Source of the DNA: Bacteroidota bacterium
GTDB lineage: Bacteria; Bacteroidota; Bacteroidia; AKYH767-A; OLB10
Reading direction: 5' to 3'
DNA: 64,000 bases
Assembly: GCA_024643795.1 (NCBI GenBank)
Contig: JAHEMF010000002.1
Coordinates: 58,456-122,455 of the forward strand
Shown here: positions 16,220 to 26,079 of the stretch, in pieces
How positions within the stretch are numbered: the stretch's first letter is position 1
Layout of the letters: the number at the start of each line of letters is the position of its first letter
Notes under the pieces: model-generated
The model's input: only the letters and a program-made list of their open reading frames with translations
Database searches by the model: none
What the model was told of the DNA's origin: nothing
Program-made: the position numbers and the translations under genes

Positions 16220-17710
16220 ATGTCAATTCAGAAAAAGATCAAAGCCGCACTTATTTCAGTGTTTTCCAAAGACGGACTTGAGCCTCTAATAAAAAAGCTT
16301 CACCAACAGGAAGTTATCTTATATGCAACAGGTGGTACACAAGCTTTCATTGAGAATTTAGGCATACCAGTGATTCCCGTTGAAGATCTTACTGATTATC
16401 CATCCATACTTGGCGGGAGAGTTAAAACATTGCATCCCAAGGTGTTCGGTGCTATTTTAAGCAGACGCACCAATGATGATGATCTCATGCAACTGGATCA
16501 ATACGGTATTCCTGAAATAGATCTGGTTGTTGTTGATCTTTATCCATTTGAGCTCACTGCCTCGTCAGGCGCTTCTGAACCTGATATCATAGAAAAGATT
16601 GATATAGGTGGAGTTTCATTGATCAGGGCTGCTGCAAAAAACTATAATGATGTGTTGGTGATCCCTTCAATGTCTGACTACTCTGTCCTTGAAAACATTC
16701 TGGATAGTGGCGGACACACTGGCGTTGACATCCGGAAAAAGCAGGCCACCAAAGCCTTTTTGGTTACATCTGCCTATGATAAGGCAATATCAGATTGGTT
16801 TTCAGGAGTTCATACAATAAGTTTGAGATACGGAGAGAATCCACATCAACTTGGCAAATTCATAGGTGATCTCAATGCTGTATTTGAGCAATTAAACGGG
16901 AAAGAGCTTTCTTATAACAATTTGCTTGATATCGAAGCTGCCGTAAATTTGATTGATGATTTCAAACTTCCTGCTACAGCTATTTTAAAGCATAATAACG
17001 CCTGTGGAGTAGCATGTGGCAGCAACGTACTTGATAACTGGAAGAAGGCACTGGAGTCTGATCCTATATCTGCTTTTGGGGGAATATTGATCACGAACAC
17101 TGAACTTGACGAAAAAGTAGCAAGCGAAATGGATAAGTTATTCTTTGAAGTTTGTATTGCACCGGCTTATTCCCCAGAAGCGCTAAATATTTTAAAATCG
17201 AAGAAGAATAGGATCATACTTCGTAGGAAAAGGGTGGAATTTCCTAAAAATCAGGTCAGAACCATCTTGAATGGATTATTGTGGCAGGAAAAAGACCTGA
17301 AATCTGAAAAAGTAGATGACCTTACTCCTGTTACCAAGGTAAAACCTACTGAAACTGAATTGAAAGACATGTTATTTGCCAATATTGTTGTGAAACACAG
17401 CAGGTCTAATACCATTGTATTGGCCAAGGACAATCGATTGATAGCAGCAGGTGTGGGCCAAACCTCAAGGGTTGATGCTCTGAAACAGGCAATAGAAAAG
17501 GCAAAATCTTTTGGATTGTCGTTGAAAGGTGCGGTTATGGCATCAGATGCCTTCTTTCCATTCCCGGATTGTGTTGAAATAGCCTTTAATGAAGGGGTTC
17601 GGGCTGTTATTCAACCCGGAGGGTCAAAGCGGGATCAGGAGTCTGTTGATTATTGTGATAAAAATGGAATGACCATGGTAATAACAGGTACAAGACACTT
17701 TAAACATTAA
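16220..17710 (+). CDS. purH: Bifunctional AICAR transformylase / IMP cyclohydrolase
   Basis: This 496-residue protein catalyses the last two steps of IMP synthesis. The N-terminal cyclohydrolase domain shows ALISVFSKDGLEPLIKKL, YATGGTQAF and GGRVKTLHPKVFGAIL. The transformylase domain has LRYGENPHQ, AILKHNNACGVA (catalytic Lys-His) and SDPISAFGG, with VIQPGGSKRDQESVDYC and TGTRHFKH at the end. It is slightly shorter than the enterobacterial enzyme, as usual in this phylum. It lies just upstream of the mre operon, from which it is separated by a promoter. Confidence 0.97.
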   Translation: MSIQKKIKAALISVFSKDGLEPLIKKLHQQEVILYATGGTQAFIENLGIPVIPVEDLTDYPSILGGRVKTLHPKVFGAILSRRTNDDDLMQLDQYGIPEIDLVVVDLYPFELTASSGASEPDIIEKIDIGGVSLIRAAAKNYNDVLVIPSMSDYSVLENILDSGGHTGVDIRKKQATKAFLVTSAYDKAISDWFSGVHTISLRYGENPHQLGKFIGDLNAVFEQLNGKELSYNNLLDIEAAVNLIDDFKLPATAILKHNNACGVACGSNVLDNWKKALESDPISAFGGILITNTELDEKVASEMDKLFFEVCIAPAYSPEALNILKSKKNRIILRRKRVEFPKNQVRTILNGLLWQEKDLKSEKVDDLTPVTKVKPTETELKDMLFANIVVKHSRSNTIVLAKDNRLIAAGVGQTSRVDALKQAIEKAKSFGLSLKGAVMASDAFFPFPDCVEIAFNEGVRAVIQPGGSKRDQESVDYCDKNGMTMVITGTRHFKH

Positions 17711-17728
17711 ACATACATTGTCAATAAA

Positions 17729-17759
17729 TTGCCTCAATTATTCACGCTTCATACATTTG
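17729..17759 (+). promoter_or_regulatory. Promoter of the mreBCD-pbp2-rodA operon
   Basis: TTG (17729-17731), 20 nt, then TACATTTG (17752-17759): a full match to the Bacteroidetes consensus. The predicted transcript has a leader of about 55 nt before mreB. Confidence 0.65.
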
Positions 17760-17820
17760 AATAATTATATTTATCCGGGAATTAACACCCTGTATTTTAG
17801 TGACACATCGAAAATAATAA

Positions 17821-18849
17821 ATGCCCATGGGCTTGTTTGATTTTCTTACCCAGGAAATAGCCATTGATCTGGGTACTGCCAATACATTAATAATCCATAA
17901 TGATAAAGTTGTTGTGGATGAGCCATCCATTGTTGCAATGGATCGCTCTACCGGTAGGGTACTGGCAGTAGGTAAGCAGGCTATGATGATGCATGGTAAG
18001 ACGCATGAGAATATTAAAACCATACGCCCCCTGAAGGATGGTGTGATCGCAGATTTTGATGCCGCAGAGCATATGATTCGTGGAATGATAAAAATGATCA
18101 ATTCAGGATCGCGATTCTTCCAGCCCAGCCTGAAAATGGTGATATGTATTCCTTCAGGTATAACTGAGGTAGAAAAACGTGCAGTACGTGATTCGGCCGA
18201 ACATGCCGGTGGTAAAGAGGTTTATCTCATACATGAACCAATGGCAGCGGCAATAGGTATTGGTATTGATGTTGAAGAACCTATGGGTAATATGATCATC
18301 GATATAGGAGGAGGTACATCAGAGATCGCTGTTATTGCACTTGGTGGAATTGTTTGTGACCAATCGATCAGAGTTGCCGGTGACGGATTTACAATGGATA
18401 TCTGGGATTACATGCGTCGTCAGCATAATATACTCATAGGTGAACGTTCTGCTGAAAGGATAAAAATTGAAGTTGGTTCGGCTTTACCGGAACTTGATAA
18501 TCCGCCATCAGAATTTGCAGTTCATGGTCGCGATCTTATGACAGGGATTCCCAAAGAGATCACAGTATCTTATTCAGAAATAGCGCATGCCCTTGATAAA
18601 TCTATTTCCAAGATAGAAGAGGCTATTCTTAAGGCTTTGGAGATGACGCCACCAGAATTGTCTGCTGATATTTATCGCACCGGAATATACCTCACGGGAG
18701 GGGGAGCACTGCTTCGCGGACTTGATAAAAGGATCTCGATGAAAACAAAATTGCCTGTGCACGTGGCAGAAGATCCACTACGTGCTGTTGTTCGGGGTAC
18801 CGGAATTGCATTAAAAAATATCGATCGCTTCAAATTCCTCATCCCCTGA
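17821..18849 (+). CDS. mreB: Rod shape-determining actin homologue MreB
   Basis: This 342-residue actin-like ATPase forms membrane-associated filaments that guide cell-wall elongation. Phosphate loops are visible as EIAIDLGTANTLI (about 9-21) and MIIDIGGGTSEIAVI (about 158-172), with the adenosine motif YLTGGGALLRGLD near 285-297. It is the first gene of the classical rod operon; the cells are therefore expected to be rods or filaments. The start could also be the second ATG two codons later. Confidence 0.97.
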   Translation: MPMGLFDFLTQEIAIDLGTANTLIIHNDKVVVDEPSIVAMDRSTGRVLAVGKQAMMMHGKTHENIKTIRPLKDGVIADFDAAEHMIRGMIKMINSGSRFFQPSLKMVICIPSGITEVEKRAVRDSAEHAGGKEVYLIHEPMAAAIGIGIDVEEPMGNMIIDIGGGTSEIAVIALGGIVCDQSIRVAGDGFTMDIWDYMRRQHNILIGERSAERIKIEVGSALPELDNPPSEFAVHGRDLMTGIPKEITVSYSEIAHALDKSISKIEEAILKALEMTPPELSADIYRTGIYLTGGGALLRGLDKRISMKTKLPVHVAEDPLRAVVRGTGIALKNIDRFKFLIP

Positions 18850-18889
18850 AAACTATTAGATGCGAATGAGGAACATTTAATAACAAAGG

Positions 18890-19729
18890 ATGAGAAATTT
18901 ATTCCTGTTACTTTGGAGAAATAATTTCACAATTCTTTTTCTTTTACTCCAATCTTTGTCCATTTACTTCCTCATCCGTAATAATCGATTTCAGCAAGTT
19001 TCTGTTTTTAATTCAACTAATGCAGTGGTAGGTTCTATCATGGGCGTGGTAAGTGAGGTTACTGAATATATTAATCTTAAAGAAAATAATGAAAACCTTT
19101 CTCGCGAAAATGCAAGGCTTAAAGCTTTGTTGCCAGAATCTTATTATGAGAACAGGTCTGTCAGAACAATGGTTGCAGATTCCTCCCGTTCACAGAAATA
19201 TAGTTATATCGCCGCAAGGGTAATAAATAACAGTGTTAATAAACGTAATAACTTTCTTACACTCGATAAGGGTTCATTACATGGTGTTCACCCCGACATG
19301 GGAGTGATTTCAAGTACGGGTATTGTGGGAATTGTGAAAGATGTGTCTGAACACTATTGCACAGTCATGTCACTGTTACATAAAAACTCCAAGGTGAGTG
19401 CCAGATTCAACCATAACAACTACTTTGGGTCACTTTCATGGGACGGTGATGATCCACGAATTGCCCAATTATCAGAGATCCCTAAGCATGTGGTATTCAA
19501 AATAGGAGATACCCTGGTCACAACCAGATATTCTGCAATATTTCCCGAAGGTGTAATGATAGGAACTGTAAGAAAATCCAACCCTGACATGGGTGGAAAC
19601 TTTCATGATATCACAGTTAATCTGTCAACAGAGTTTTCAAATATTTCACATGTGTACATTGTTGATAACCTGATGAAGTCTGAACAAAATGATTTAGAAT
19701 CCAAAACAGAATCAGAAGATGATAAGTGA
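18890..19729 (+). CDS. mreC: Rod shape-determining protein MreC
   Basis: A 279-residue bitopic protein: one N-terminal helix (about 11-28), a coiled coil (about 55-80, EVTEYINLKENNENLSRENA) and a periplasmic beta-barrel-type MreC domain (about 100-255) with LDKGSLHGVHPDMGVISSTG and the GTVRK motif. It links MreB, MreD and the elongation enzymes. The gene overlaps mreD by 11 nt. Confidence 0.92.
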   Translation: MRNLFLLLWRNNFTILFLLLQSLSIYFLIRNNRFQQVSVFNSTNAVVGSIMGVVSEVTEYINLKENNENLSRENARLKALLPESYYENRSVRTMVADSSRSQKYSYIAARVINNSVNKRNNFLTLDKGSLHGVHPDMGVISSTGIVGIVKDVSEHYCTVMSLLHKNSKVSARFNHNNYFGSLSWDGDDPRIAQLSEIPKHVVFKIGDTLVTTRYSAIFPEGVMIGTVRKSNPDMGGNFHDITVNLSTEFSNISHVYIVDNLMKSEQNDLESKTESEDDK

Positions 19730-20240
19730 GATTCTCAAGTATAGTCTGAAATTTATTTTATTGGTACTTGTTCAGGTGCTGATACTCAATAATATTCAAT
19801 ACAGTGGATTTATAAACCCTTATGCTTATATACTTTTCCTTCTGATATTGCCTGTAAGAATACCAAAGTCATTACTATTGATCATTGCTTTTTTCACCGG
19901 GCTTACTGTTGATATGTTTGGGAACAGCATAGGGTTGCATGCCTCGGCATGCCTTTTACTAGCCTATGCAAGACCCATGGTTCTTCGCATCTTGGCACCA
20001 AGAGATGGTTATGAAACAGACACTGTGCCATCTATCATAGGACAAGGATTCAAATGGTTTATGATATATACTGCTTTACTTACCGTGATCCATCATTTGC
20101 TTTTGTTTTACCTGGAATCATTCAGGTTGAGTGAATTCTTCACAACGTTTGTAAGGGCCCTTTCGAGTTCTCTGGCAACTATCACGGTTATTATCTTGTT
20201 TCAATATCTTTTCTTCAATCAGTTTGAGGTAAAGAAATGA
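19719..20240 (+). CDS. mreD: Rod shape-determining protein MreD
   Basis: A 173-residue membrane protein with about five helices, weakly conserved as is usual for MreD. The region NPYAYILFLLILPVRIPKSL followed by LTVDMFGNSIGLHASACLLL is characteristic of Bacteroidetes members. Its start overlaps mreC and its stop overlaps the next start (ATGA), so the whole operon is translationally coupled. Confidence 0.88.
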   Translation: MISEILKYSLKFILLVLVQVLILNNIQYSGFINPYAYILFLLILPVRIPKSLLLIIAFFTGLTVDMFGNSIGLHASACLLLAYARPMVLRILAPRDGYETDTVPSIIGQGFKWFMIYTALLTVIHHLLLFYLESFRLSEFFTTFVRALSSSLATITVIILFQYLFFNQFEVKK

Positions 20241-22126
20241 GACAATCTGGAAATCAAAAATATGTGATTCTGGGGATCTTTTTCCTTGTGGCTTTGGTTT
20301 ATGTTATCAGGCTTTTTTATATTCAGGTAATCAACGACAAATACAAATTGTCTGCAACAAATAATGTTGTAAGGCAAATCATTGAATATCCTTCACGCGG
20401 ACTTATCTATGACAGAAATGGTAAATTGCTTGTTTACAATGAAGCTGTTTATGACCTTATGGTCATACCCAGGCAAGTTAAGGATATCGATACCGCTGAG
20501 TTTTGTACAATTATTGGTATTGACAAGCAGGATTTTTTGAAAAGTTTTGAGAAAGCCAGAAATTATTCAAGAGTTAAGAGCTCTGTTTTTGCAAAGCAAT
20601 TATCAGCTGAAACATATGCTGTATTGCAGGAAAAGTTGTATAAGTATCAAGGTTTTTATGTACAACCCCGTACACTTCGAAAGTATCCTGCTAAAATTGC
20701 AGCTCACACGCTTGGTTATATTGGTGAGGTAGATGAAAAAACGATCGAGAAACAACCATATTATAAGTCAGGTGATTATATAGGTATTAGCGGAATTGAA
20801 CGATCTTATGAGCCGGAATTAAGAGGACAGCGTGGTGTAAGGGTTGTTATGGTTGACGTGTTCAATCGCGAAAAAGGAAGTTTTGCAAATGGAGCGTTTG
20901 ATACAATTGCAATTGCCGGTCAAAATCTTGTCACAACTCTTGATCTGGACCTTCAAATGCTGGGTGAATTGCTTATGCATAATAAGATTGGAAGTGTTGT
21001 TGCAATTGAACCTTCAACGGGAGAAATACTTGCATTAATATCGAAACCCGATTATGATCCGAATTTGTTGGTTGGAAGAGTTCGTTCAAAAAATTATTCT
21101 CAATTGCTGTCGGCAGAGACCAAGCCATTATTTAACAGAGCCATGCAGGCATATTATCCTCCTGGTTCTACCTTCAAGTTAGTAAATGCTCTAGTAGCTC
21201 TAAATGAAGGGATAATTACAAAGAACACTGTTTTTCCTCACAGCTTCGTGGTTGGAAGTAAGTCTGTAAGGTGTCATGGCCACCCTCCGGGAATAAGTCT
21301 TGAAGGTGCAGTTCAATATTCATGCAACCCATACTTTTGTAATACATTCAGGTCCTTTATTGATAGCCGAAAATATCATGATCCTGAAAATGGATATAAG
21401 AAGTGGAGAGAGTATGTGTTAAATTTTGGAATCGGCAGAAAAATAGGGGTGGATCTTCCTCACGAATTAAGCGGACTTGTTCCATCTGTAGAATATTATG
21501 ACAAATTGTATGGAAGTGGGAGGTGGAGAGCAAGCACTATTTACTCATTAGGAATCGGTCAAGGTGAGTTAGGTGTTACGCCATTACAAATGGCCAATAT
21601 TGTTTCAATCATTGCCAATAGAGGAACTTTCTATACACCTCACATCGTTAAAAAGATTGCAGGCCAACCAAACACAACTCGTGAACTTGATGAGCTGCAC
21701 CAAAGTGGTGTTAAGGCTGAGTATTTTGATGTTGTACAGGATGGAATGCAGCGTGTTGTGGAAGCTGGAACAGCAAGAATTGCAAGATTCGGCGAAACCA
21801 TTATATGTGGTAAAACAGGAACGGCAGAAAACCCTCATGGAGAAGATCATTCGCTTTTTGTGGCCTTCGCACCCCGTGAAAACCCTAAGATAGCCATAGC
21901 AGTTATGGTTGAAAATGCAGGTTTTGGTGCTACATGGGCTGCACCTATAGCCAGCTTGATGATGGAACAGTATCTTACAGATTCAATAACACGCCCTGAG
22001 CTTTATAATAGGATTGCTAATGGAAATTTAATGCCAGATCATTTGAAATCCAAGCCCAAGCCTGCCGACAAACCTAAAGTACCTGGTTTGCAAGGGCCGC
22101 AAGCTGTATTGATTAAAGAAGAATGA
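20237..22126 (+). CDS. mrdA: Penicillin-binding protein 2, elongation transpeptidase
   Basis: This 629-residue class B PBP crosslinks peptidoglycan during elongation with RodA. After one N-terminal helix (about 9-28) comes the dimerisation domain with the family SRGLIYDRNGKLL stretch (about 54-67). The catalytic triad of motifs is complete: Ser311-x-x-Lys314 in PPGSTFKL, Ser362-Cys-Asn364, and Lys526-Thr-Gly528. A Pro/Lys-rich tail follows residue 600. The gene joins mreD and rodA by 4-nt ATGA overlaps. Confidence 0.96.
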   Translation: MRQSGNQKYVILGIFFLVALVYVIRLFYIQVINDKYKLSATNNVVRQIIEYPSRGLIYDRNGKLLVYNEAVYDLMVIPRQVKDIDTAEFCTIIGIDKQDFLKSFEKARNYSRVKSSVFAKQLSAETYAVLQEKLYKYQGFYVQPRTLRKYPAKIAAHTLGYIGEVDEKTIEKQPYYKSGDYIGISGIERSYEPELRGQRGVRVVMVDVFNREKGSFANGAFDTIAIAGQNLVTTLDLDLQMLGELLMHNKIGSVVAIEPSTGEILALISKPDYDPNLLVGRVRSKNYSQLLSAETKPLFNRAMQAYYPPGSTFKLVNALVALNEGIITKNTVFPHSFVVGSKSVRCHGHPPGISLEGAVQYSCNPYFCNTFRSFIDSRKYHDPENGYKKWREYVLNFGIGRKIGVDLPHELSGLVPSVEYYDKLYGSGRWRASTIYSLGIGQGELGVTPLQMANIVSIIANRGTFYTPHIVKKIAGQPNTTRELDELHQSGVKAEYFDVVQDGMQRVVEAGTARIARFGETIICGKTGTAENPHGEDHSLFVAFAPRENPKIAIAVMVENAGFGATWAAPIASLMMEQYLTDSITRPELYNRIANGNLMPDHLKSKPKPADKPKVPGLQGPQAVLIKEE

Positions 22127-23385
22127 GGACGCAAAAAAGCATATTCCAAAATCTTGATTGGCTCATGGTGCTGATATACCTTGTGCTTGTAGGGTTTGGT
22201 TGGGTCAATATTTATGCATCTGTTTTCAATGAAGATCATCAGAGTATTCTTGATGTGTCGCAGAACTATGGCAAACAAATGATCTGGATCGCAACATCCC
22301 TGCTGTTAGCAGTTGTAATTCTGATCATTGATGGAAAATTTTTTGAAGCATTCTCTTTTCCCATATATGGTGTGGTTATTTTAATGCTGCTTAGTGTCCT
22401 GCTTTTCGGTAGAGAGGTGGCAGGTTCAAGATCCTGGTTCGAAATAGGTTCATTCAAATTACAACCATCTGAATTTGCAAAGTTTGCTACTTGTCTTGCC
22501 TTGGCGAAATACCTTTCAGCAACTGACACTAAAATATCTGAAACGCGAACGAAACTTATTTCCGGGCTGATAATTGGCATTCCTATGATGTTCATATTGC
22601 TGCAGAATGATACTGGTTCAGCATTGGTGTTTTGTTGTTTCATTTTTGTGCTCTACCGTGAAGGGTTAACGCAAAATGTTCTGATCCTTGGTTTCTTCAC
22701 GGTGTTATTATTTGTTTTGTCACTCATGTTTGCCAAGATCATTTTGTTTTCAATACTTGCCGGAATTGCCATACTTGCTGTTGTGATGATGCGAAAAACC
22801 CGGAGAAATATGATCACCATAGCAGTAATGTTTGCATTATCTGTAGCATTGGTGTTTAGTGTAGATTATGCTTTTAATGAGATCCTTGAGTCACACCAAA
22901 GACAACGTATAAATGTTTTGTTAGGTAAGGAGACCGATCTTCGTGGTGCAGGTTACAACGTTAATCAAAGTTTAATTGCTATTGGATCCGGTGGTTGGAC
23001 AGGAAAAGGGTTTCTAAATGGAACTCAAACCAAATTTGACTTCGTCCCTGAGCAAAGTACAGATTTTATTTTTTGTACAGTTGGAGAAGAATGGGGTTTT
23101 GTAGGTTCAGTGTTTGTGTTGGTTCTATTCATGACACTTTTAGGCCGGATAATTTTTATCGCCGAAAGGCAAAAATCTTCCTTTACAAGAATATATGCAT
23201 ATGGGGTGGCTTCAATCATATTCTTCCACCTGATGGTTAATATAGGAATGACTTTAGGCTTATTACCTGTAATCGGGATACCCCTGCCGTTTTTTAGTTA
23301 TGGAGGATCATCGTTGTGGTCCTTTACTATTCTGCTATTCATTTTACTAAAAATGGATAGCTTCAGGACCTTTATCCTACGTTAA
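22123..23385 (+). CDS. rodA: RodA peptidoglycan glycosyltransferase (SEDS family)
   Basis: A 420-residue polytopic SEDS protein that polymerises glycan strands together with PBP2. Ten or so helices are visible; family segments include GSRSWFEIGSFKLQPSEFAK and LLQNDTGSALVF (catalytic-site Asp region), and the end LPVIGIPLPFFSYGGSS is diagnostic. One loop (about 200-265) is more hydrophobic than usual. It is the last gene of the rod operon and converges on pheS with a 17-nt gap. Confidence 0.95.
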   Translation: MRTQKSIFQNLDWLMVLIYLVLVGFGWVNIYASVFNEDHQSILDVSQNYGKQMIWIATSLLLAVVILIIDGKFFEAFSFPIYGVVILMLLSVLLFGREVAGSRSWFEIGSFKLQPSEFAKFATCLALAKYLSATDTKISETRTKLISGLIIGIPMMFILLQNDTGSALVFCCFIFVLYREGLTQNVLILGFFTVLLFVLSLMFAKIILFSILAGIAILAVVMMRKTRRNMITIAVMFALSVALVFSVDYAFNEILESHQRQRINVLLGKETDLRGAGYNVNQSLIAIGSGGWTGKGFLNGTQTKFDFVPEQSTDFIFCTVGEEWGFVGSVFVLVLFMTLLGRIIFIAERQKSSFTRIYAYGVASIIFFHLMVNIGMTLGLLPVIGIPLPFFSYGGSSLWSFTILLFILLKMDSFRTFILR

Positions 23386-23402
23386 TGGAAACAGGAATTT
23401 GA

Positions 23403-24425
23403 TCAGTCAGGATTGTGGAACTGCTCCAGAAAGCGTACATCATTTTCAAAAAACAGTCTGAGGTCTTTTATACCATATTTTAACATGGCGATTCTTTCTA
23501 TACCCATCCCAAAAGCAAAGCCGGAATATATTTCAGCATCAATACCACAATTTTTCAAAACATCCGGGTCAACCATACCACATCCCATTATTTCGAGCCA
23601 TCCTGTTTGCTTGCAAATGTTGCATCCTTCTCCACCACAAATGTTGCAGGATACATCCATTTCTGCTGAGGGTTCTGTGAAAGGGAAATATGAAGGTCTT
23701 AATCTGATCTGACTATTCTCTCCAAACATTTCCCGGGCAAAGTAAAGCAGAGTTTGTTTAAGGTCTGCGAAGCTTACACCCTTATCAATGTATAATCCTT
23801 CAACCTGATGGAACAAACAATGTGCACGTGCTGATATAGCTTCGTTACGATATACGCGACCCGGTGATATCACCCTTATAGGCGGCTGCCCCTGTTGCAT
23901 AACCCTCACTTGTACGGATGAAGTGTGGGTCCTTAGCGCAGTACCATCAAGGTTTTCCATAAAAAAAGTATCCTGCATATCCCTGGCAGGATGCTCAGGA
24001 GGAAAATTCAGAGCTGTGAAGTTATGCCAGTCATCCTCTATCTCAGGACCTTCAGCTACATTGTAACCAATACGATTGAAAATATCGACAATTTGATTTC
24101 TAATAATTGTTACAGGATGTGCACTTCCCAGCTTAATTGGTTCACCTGGTAAGGTCAGATCAAGATCTGAACTTTTATCATCTGAGGAATCAGAAAGCTC
24201 ATTGAGAGCGTTTTTCCATTTGACCTCAGCCTTAAGTTTAAGCTCATTGACTTTTTGACCAAAAGCTTTACGCTCTTCGGGTGCAATATTCTTGAGCTCA
24301 GAAAAGATCGCGGTCAGTTTCCCTTTCTTACTAAGAAACTTCAATCGAAAGCTCTCTACCTCTTCTTTGGTATTGATTGCAAATTCTTCAACCTCTGAGA
24401 GTATTTCTTCTATCTTGTCTGACAT
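23403..24425 (-). CDS. pheS: Phenylalanyl-tRNA synthetase alpha subunit
   Basis: A 340-residue class II synthetase subunit. An N-terminal coiled coil (about 1-85) that grips tRNA is followed by the catalytic core with RNEAISARAHCLFHQVEGL (motif 2) and GFAFGMGIERIAMLKYGI (motif 3). A CNICGGEGCNIC insert (about 257-268) is a zinc-type CxxC pair seen in many Bacteroidetes PheS. The beta subunit is not in the window, as is usual for this phylum. Confidence 0.96.
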   Translation of the reverse strand: MSDKIEEILSEVEEFAINTKEEVESFRLKFLSKKGKLTAIFSELKNIAPEERKAFGQKVNELKLKAEVKWKNALNELSDSSDDKSSDLDLTLPGEPIKLGSAHPVTIIRNQIVDIFNRIGYNVAEGPEIEDDWHNFTALNFPPEHPARDMQDTFFMENLDGTALRTHTSSVQVRVMQQGQPPIRVISPGRVYRNEAISARAHCLFHQVEGLYIDKGVSFADLKQTLLYFAREMFGENSQIRLRPSYFPFTEPSAEMDVSCNICGGEGCNICKQTGWLEIMGCGMVDPDVLKNCGIDAEIYSGFAFGMGIERIAMLKYGIKDLRLFFENDVRFLEQFHNPD

Positions 24426-24451
24426 GAATGGATGTGATCTGCGTTGTATTT

Positions 24452-25135
24452 TTATTTTACAACTTTAATGGTCATGGTAACATCTTTTACCGGACGATCA
24501 CCCAGATTTTTGGCGGTTTCAACGGCAGCTATCTTATCAACCACATCTAAACCCTCGATAACCTCCCCATATACAGTATAATTACGATCAAGATGCGGAG
24601 TTCCACCAATTGTGGTATAGATACCTCTTTGTTGAGGCGTGAATTTATAACCCATCCGGGTCTCAAACAGATCCAGCTCTTCATTAGTATAAACTTTACC
24701 CTGAACAATATAAAATTGACACCCGCTGCTGGCTTTTTCAGGGTTGTTGGTTCTTGCAGCGCAAAGAGCACCTTTCTTATGAATAATATCATTATTGATC
24801 TCTGCAGGTACAGTATATCCCGGACCCCCTGATCCTAATGCTTGTCCGGCAGGTGCATTTTTCGAATCAGGATCACCACCCTGGATCATGAACTCCTTGA
24901 TAACCCGGTGAAATAACAGGCCATCATAAAATCCCTCATTGGTTAATTTTATAAAATTATCTCTGTGAAGAGGCGTGGCATCATACAACTTTACCTTCAT
25001 GGTCCCATAGTCGGTTTTTATTTCCACTACAGGCCCGCTGGGTAAACTTTTTTGTCCGGTAGCAATAGTTTTTTGTCCTAGAGCAACTGTAAATGAGGTA
25101 ATTACTATTACGATCAATAAAAATGCATTTTTCAT
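24452..25135 (-). CDS. Exported cyclophilin-type peptidyl-prolyl isomerase
   Basis: Starting at ATG 25135, the product has 227 residues with a signal peptide (MKNAFLLIVIVITSFTVALGQ). The cyclophilin fold covers about 45-225: LYDATPLHRDNFIKLTNEG, YDGLLFHRVIKEFMIQGGDP (catalytic Arg and Phe/Gln), and GSGGPGYTVPAEIN. The Trp of human cyclophilin is replaced, as usual in bacteria. It probably folds proteins in the periplasm. An ATG at 25162 would place nine polar residues before the signal peptide and is less likely. Confidence 0.9.
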   Translation of the reverse strand: MKNAFLLIVIVITSFTVALGQKTIATGQKSLPSGPVVEIKTDYGTMKVKLYDATPLHRDNFIKLTNEGFYDGLLFHRVIKEFMIQGGDPDSKNAPAGQALGSGGPGYTVPAEINNDIIHKKGALCAARTNNPEKASSGCQFYIVQGKVYTNEELDLFETRMGYKFTPQQRGIYTTIGGTPHLDRNYTVYGEVIEGLDVVDKIAAVETAKNLGDRPVKDVTMTIKVVK

Positions 25136-25267
25136 ATTATTTCTTTTGATTTGATTGCACATGCAATAAATTGGTAACTAATTCTTTAATTTGACGTTGA
25201 TATATGGTACTTTTGAAGGGTAAGGTTTAAGCTCGTAAACCCTGCAATATTAGCAATTTAGCAACAA

Positions 25268-25627
25268 ATGAGAACACTTATCAAGTTAATTCTGGTTTCA
25301 TTGGTGGTAATTTTTGCCGGATTCCCCATAATCTCTTGTAAGAAGACGGGTCCGGCTGATTGTGTTATCACTGTTGTGGACTCTAATGGAACCCGTATTC
25401 CTCAGGCCACAGTTATACTTAAGCAGGATAGTGTTGTGAATTCCACTACCGGTGTTCAGGCCAGTATTTATGAAGAAGGTATTACAGATGGTTCAGGTAG
25501 TGTTTCATTTTCATTCAAACTGGAAGCTGTGCTCAATATTGAAGCAAGTAGGGGTTTAAAGTCAGGTAGGGATTTTATTCGACTCGAACAATCAAAGACC
25601 GTGAGCAAATCAGTTGTGATCCGGTGA
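25268..25627 (+). CDS. Small lipoprotein with a beta-sandwich (CarboxypepD-reg/Ig-like) domain
   Basis: This 119-residue protein has a lipoprotein signal with Cys24 in FPIISCKK. The mature part (DCVITVVDSNGTRIPQATVILKQ, ending GTDG-like ITDGSGSVSFSF) looks like a single carboxypeptidase-regulatory or bacterial Ig-like domain. Such small lipoproteins are common in Bacteroidetes and have no assigned function. Its 3' end overlaps the convergent 25610-25981 gene by 18 nt. A TACTTTTG box at 25208-25215 could be its promoter. Confidence 0.7.
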   Translation: MRTLIKLILVSLVVIFAGFPIISCKKTGPADCVITVVDSNGTRIPQATVILKQDSVVNSTTGVQASIYEEGITDGSGSVSFSFKLEAVLNIEASRGLKSGRDFIRLEQSKTVSKSVVIR

Positions 25628-25981
25628 GAAGAATCCCACCTCTTTCTTGAAATAACTCAAAGCACCTCGTTTCAATAATATATCCTGTTCCTTTAAAGTC
25701 AGTTTAGGTAGTGCTTTAACATGCTGCCAGTGTGGCCACCCCTCTTCATCAAGTCCAAGCAAGCGATAATAACCAAATTCGCTCAATATTCTGCAAATGG
25801 CAATATGCATTAGGTCCTGCTTTTCCTGTTTTGAAAAGTCTTTTGCTCCCTGACCCAGTTCCTGAACACCTATAAGGAATAGTACAGCCTGAAGATCAGG
25901 CTCTAAACCAAAGTCGTTGGTAAGTCTGCTCAGCAAAGCATCCCATTCATTTTTTAATTCCTGAAAACTTTTTAAATCCAT
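25610..25981 (-). CDS. Conserved Bacteroidetes protein of unknown function
   Basis: A 123-residue soluble, helical protein. The centre, LQAVLFLIGVQELGQG followed by FSKQEKQDLMHIAICRIL, and the segment GLDEEGWPHW are strongly patterned like a conserved Bacteroidetes hypothetical family, but I cannot assign a role. No signal peptide or metal motif is seen. A TAAATTTG box at 25990-25997 lies 8 nt before the ATG, suggesting a very short leader. Confidence 0.75.
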   Translation of the reverse strand: MDLKSFQELKNEWDALLSRLTNDFGLEPDLQAVLFLIGVQELGQGAKDFSKQEKQDLMHIAICRILSEFGYYRLLGLDEEGWPHWQHVKALPKLTLKEQDILLKRGALSYFKKEVGFFSPDHN

Positions 25982-25989
25982 GGTGTTAA

Positions 25990-25997
25990 CAAATTTA
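25990..25997 (-). promoter_or_regulatory. -7 element TAAATTTG of the 25610-25981 gene
   Basis: Exact -7 match on the minus strand, 8 nt before the start codon. No TTG at the expected upstream distance was noticed. Confidence 0.45.
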
Positions 25998-26079
25998 GTA
26001 ACTGTTTATCAGTTACGGAGGGGTATTACCGTTAATTTTGTTCAAATCAGCTATTTATCAAAGAATTACATTTGATCAT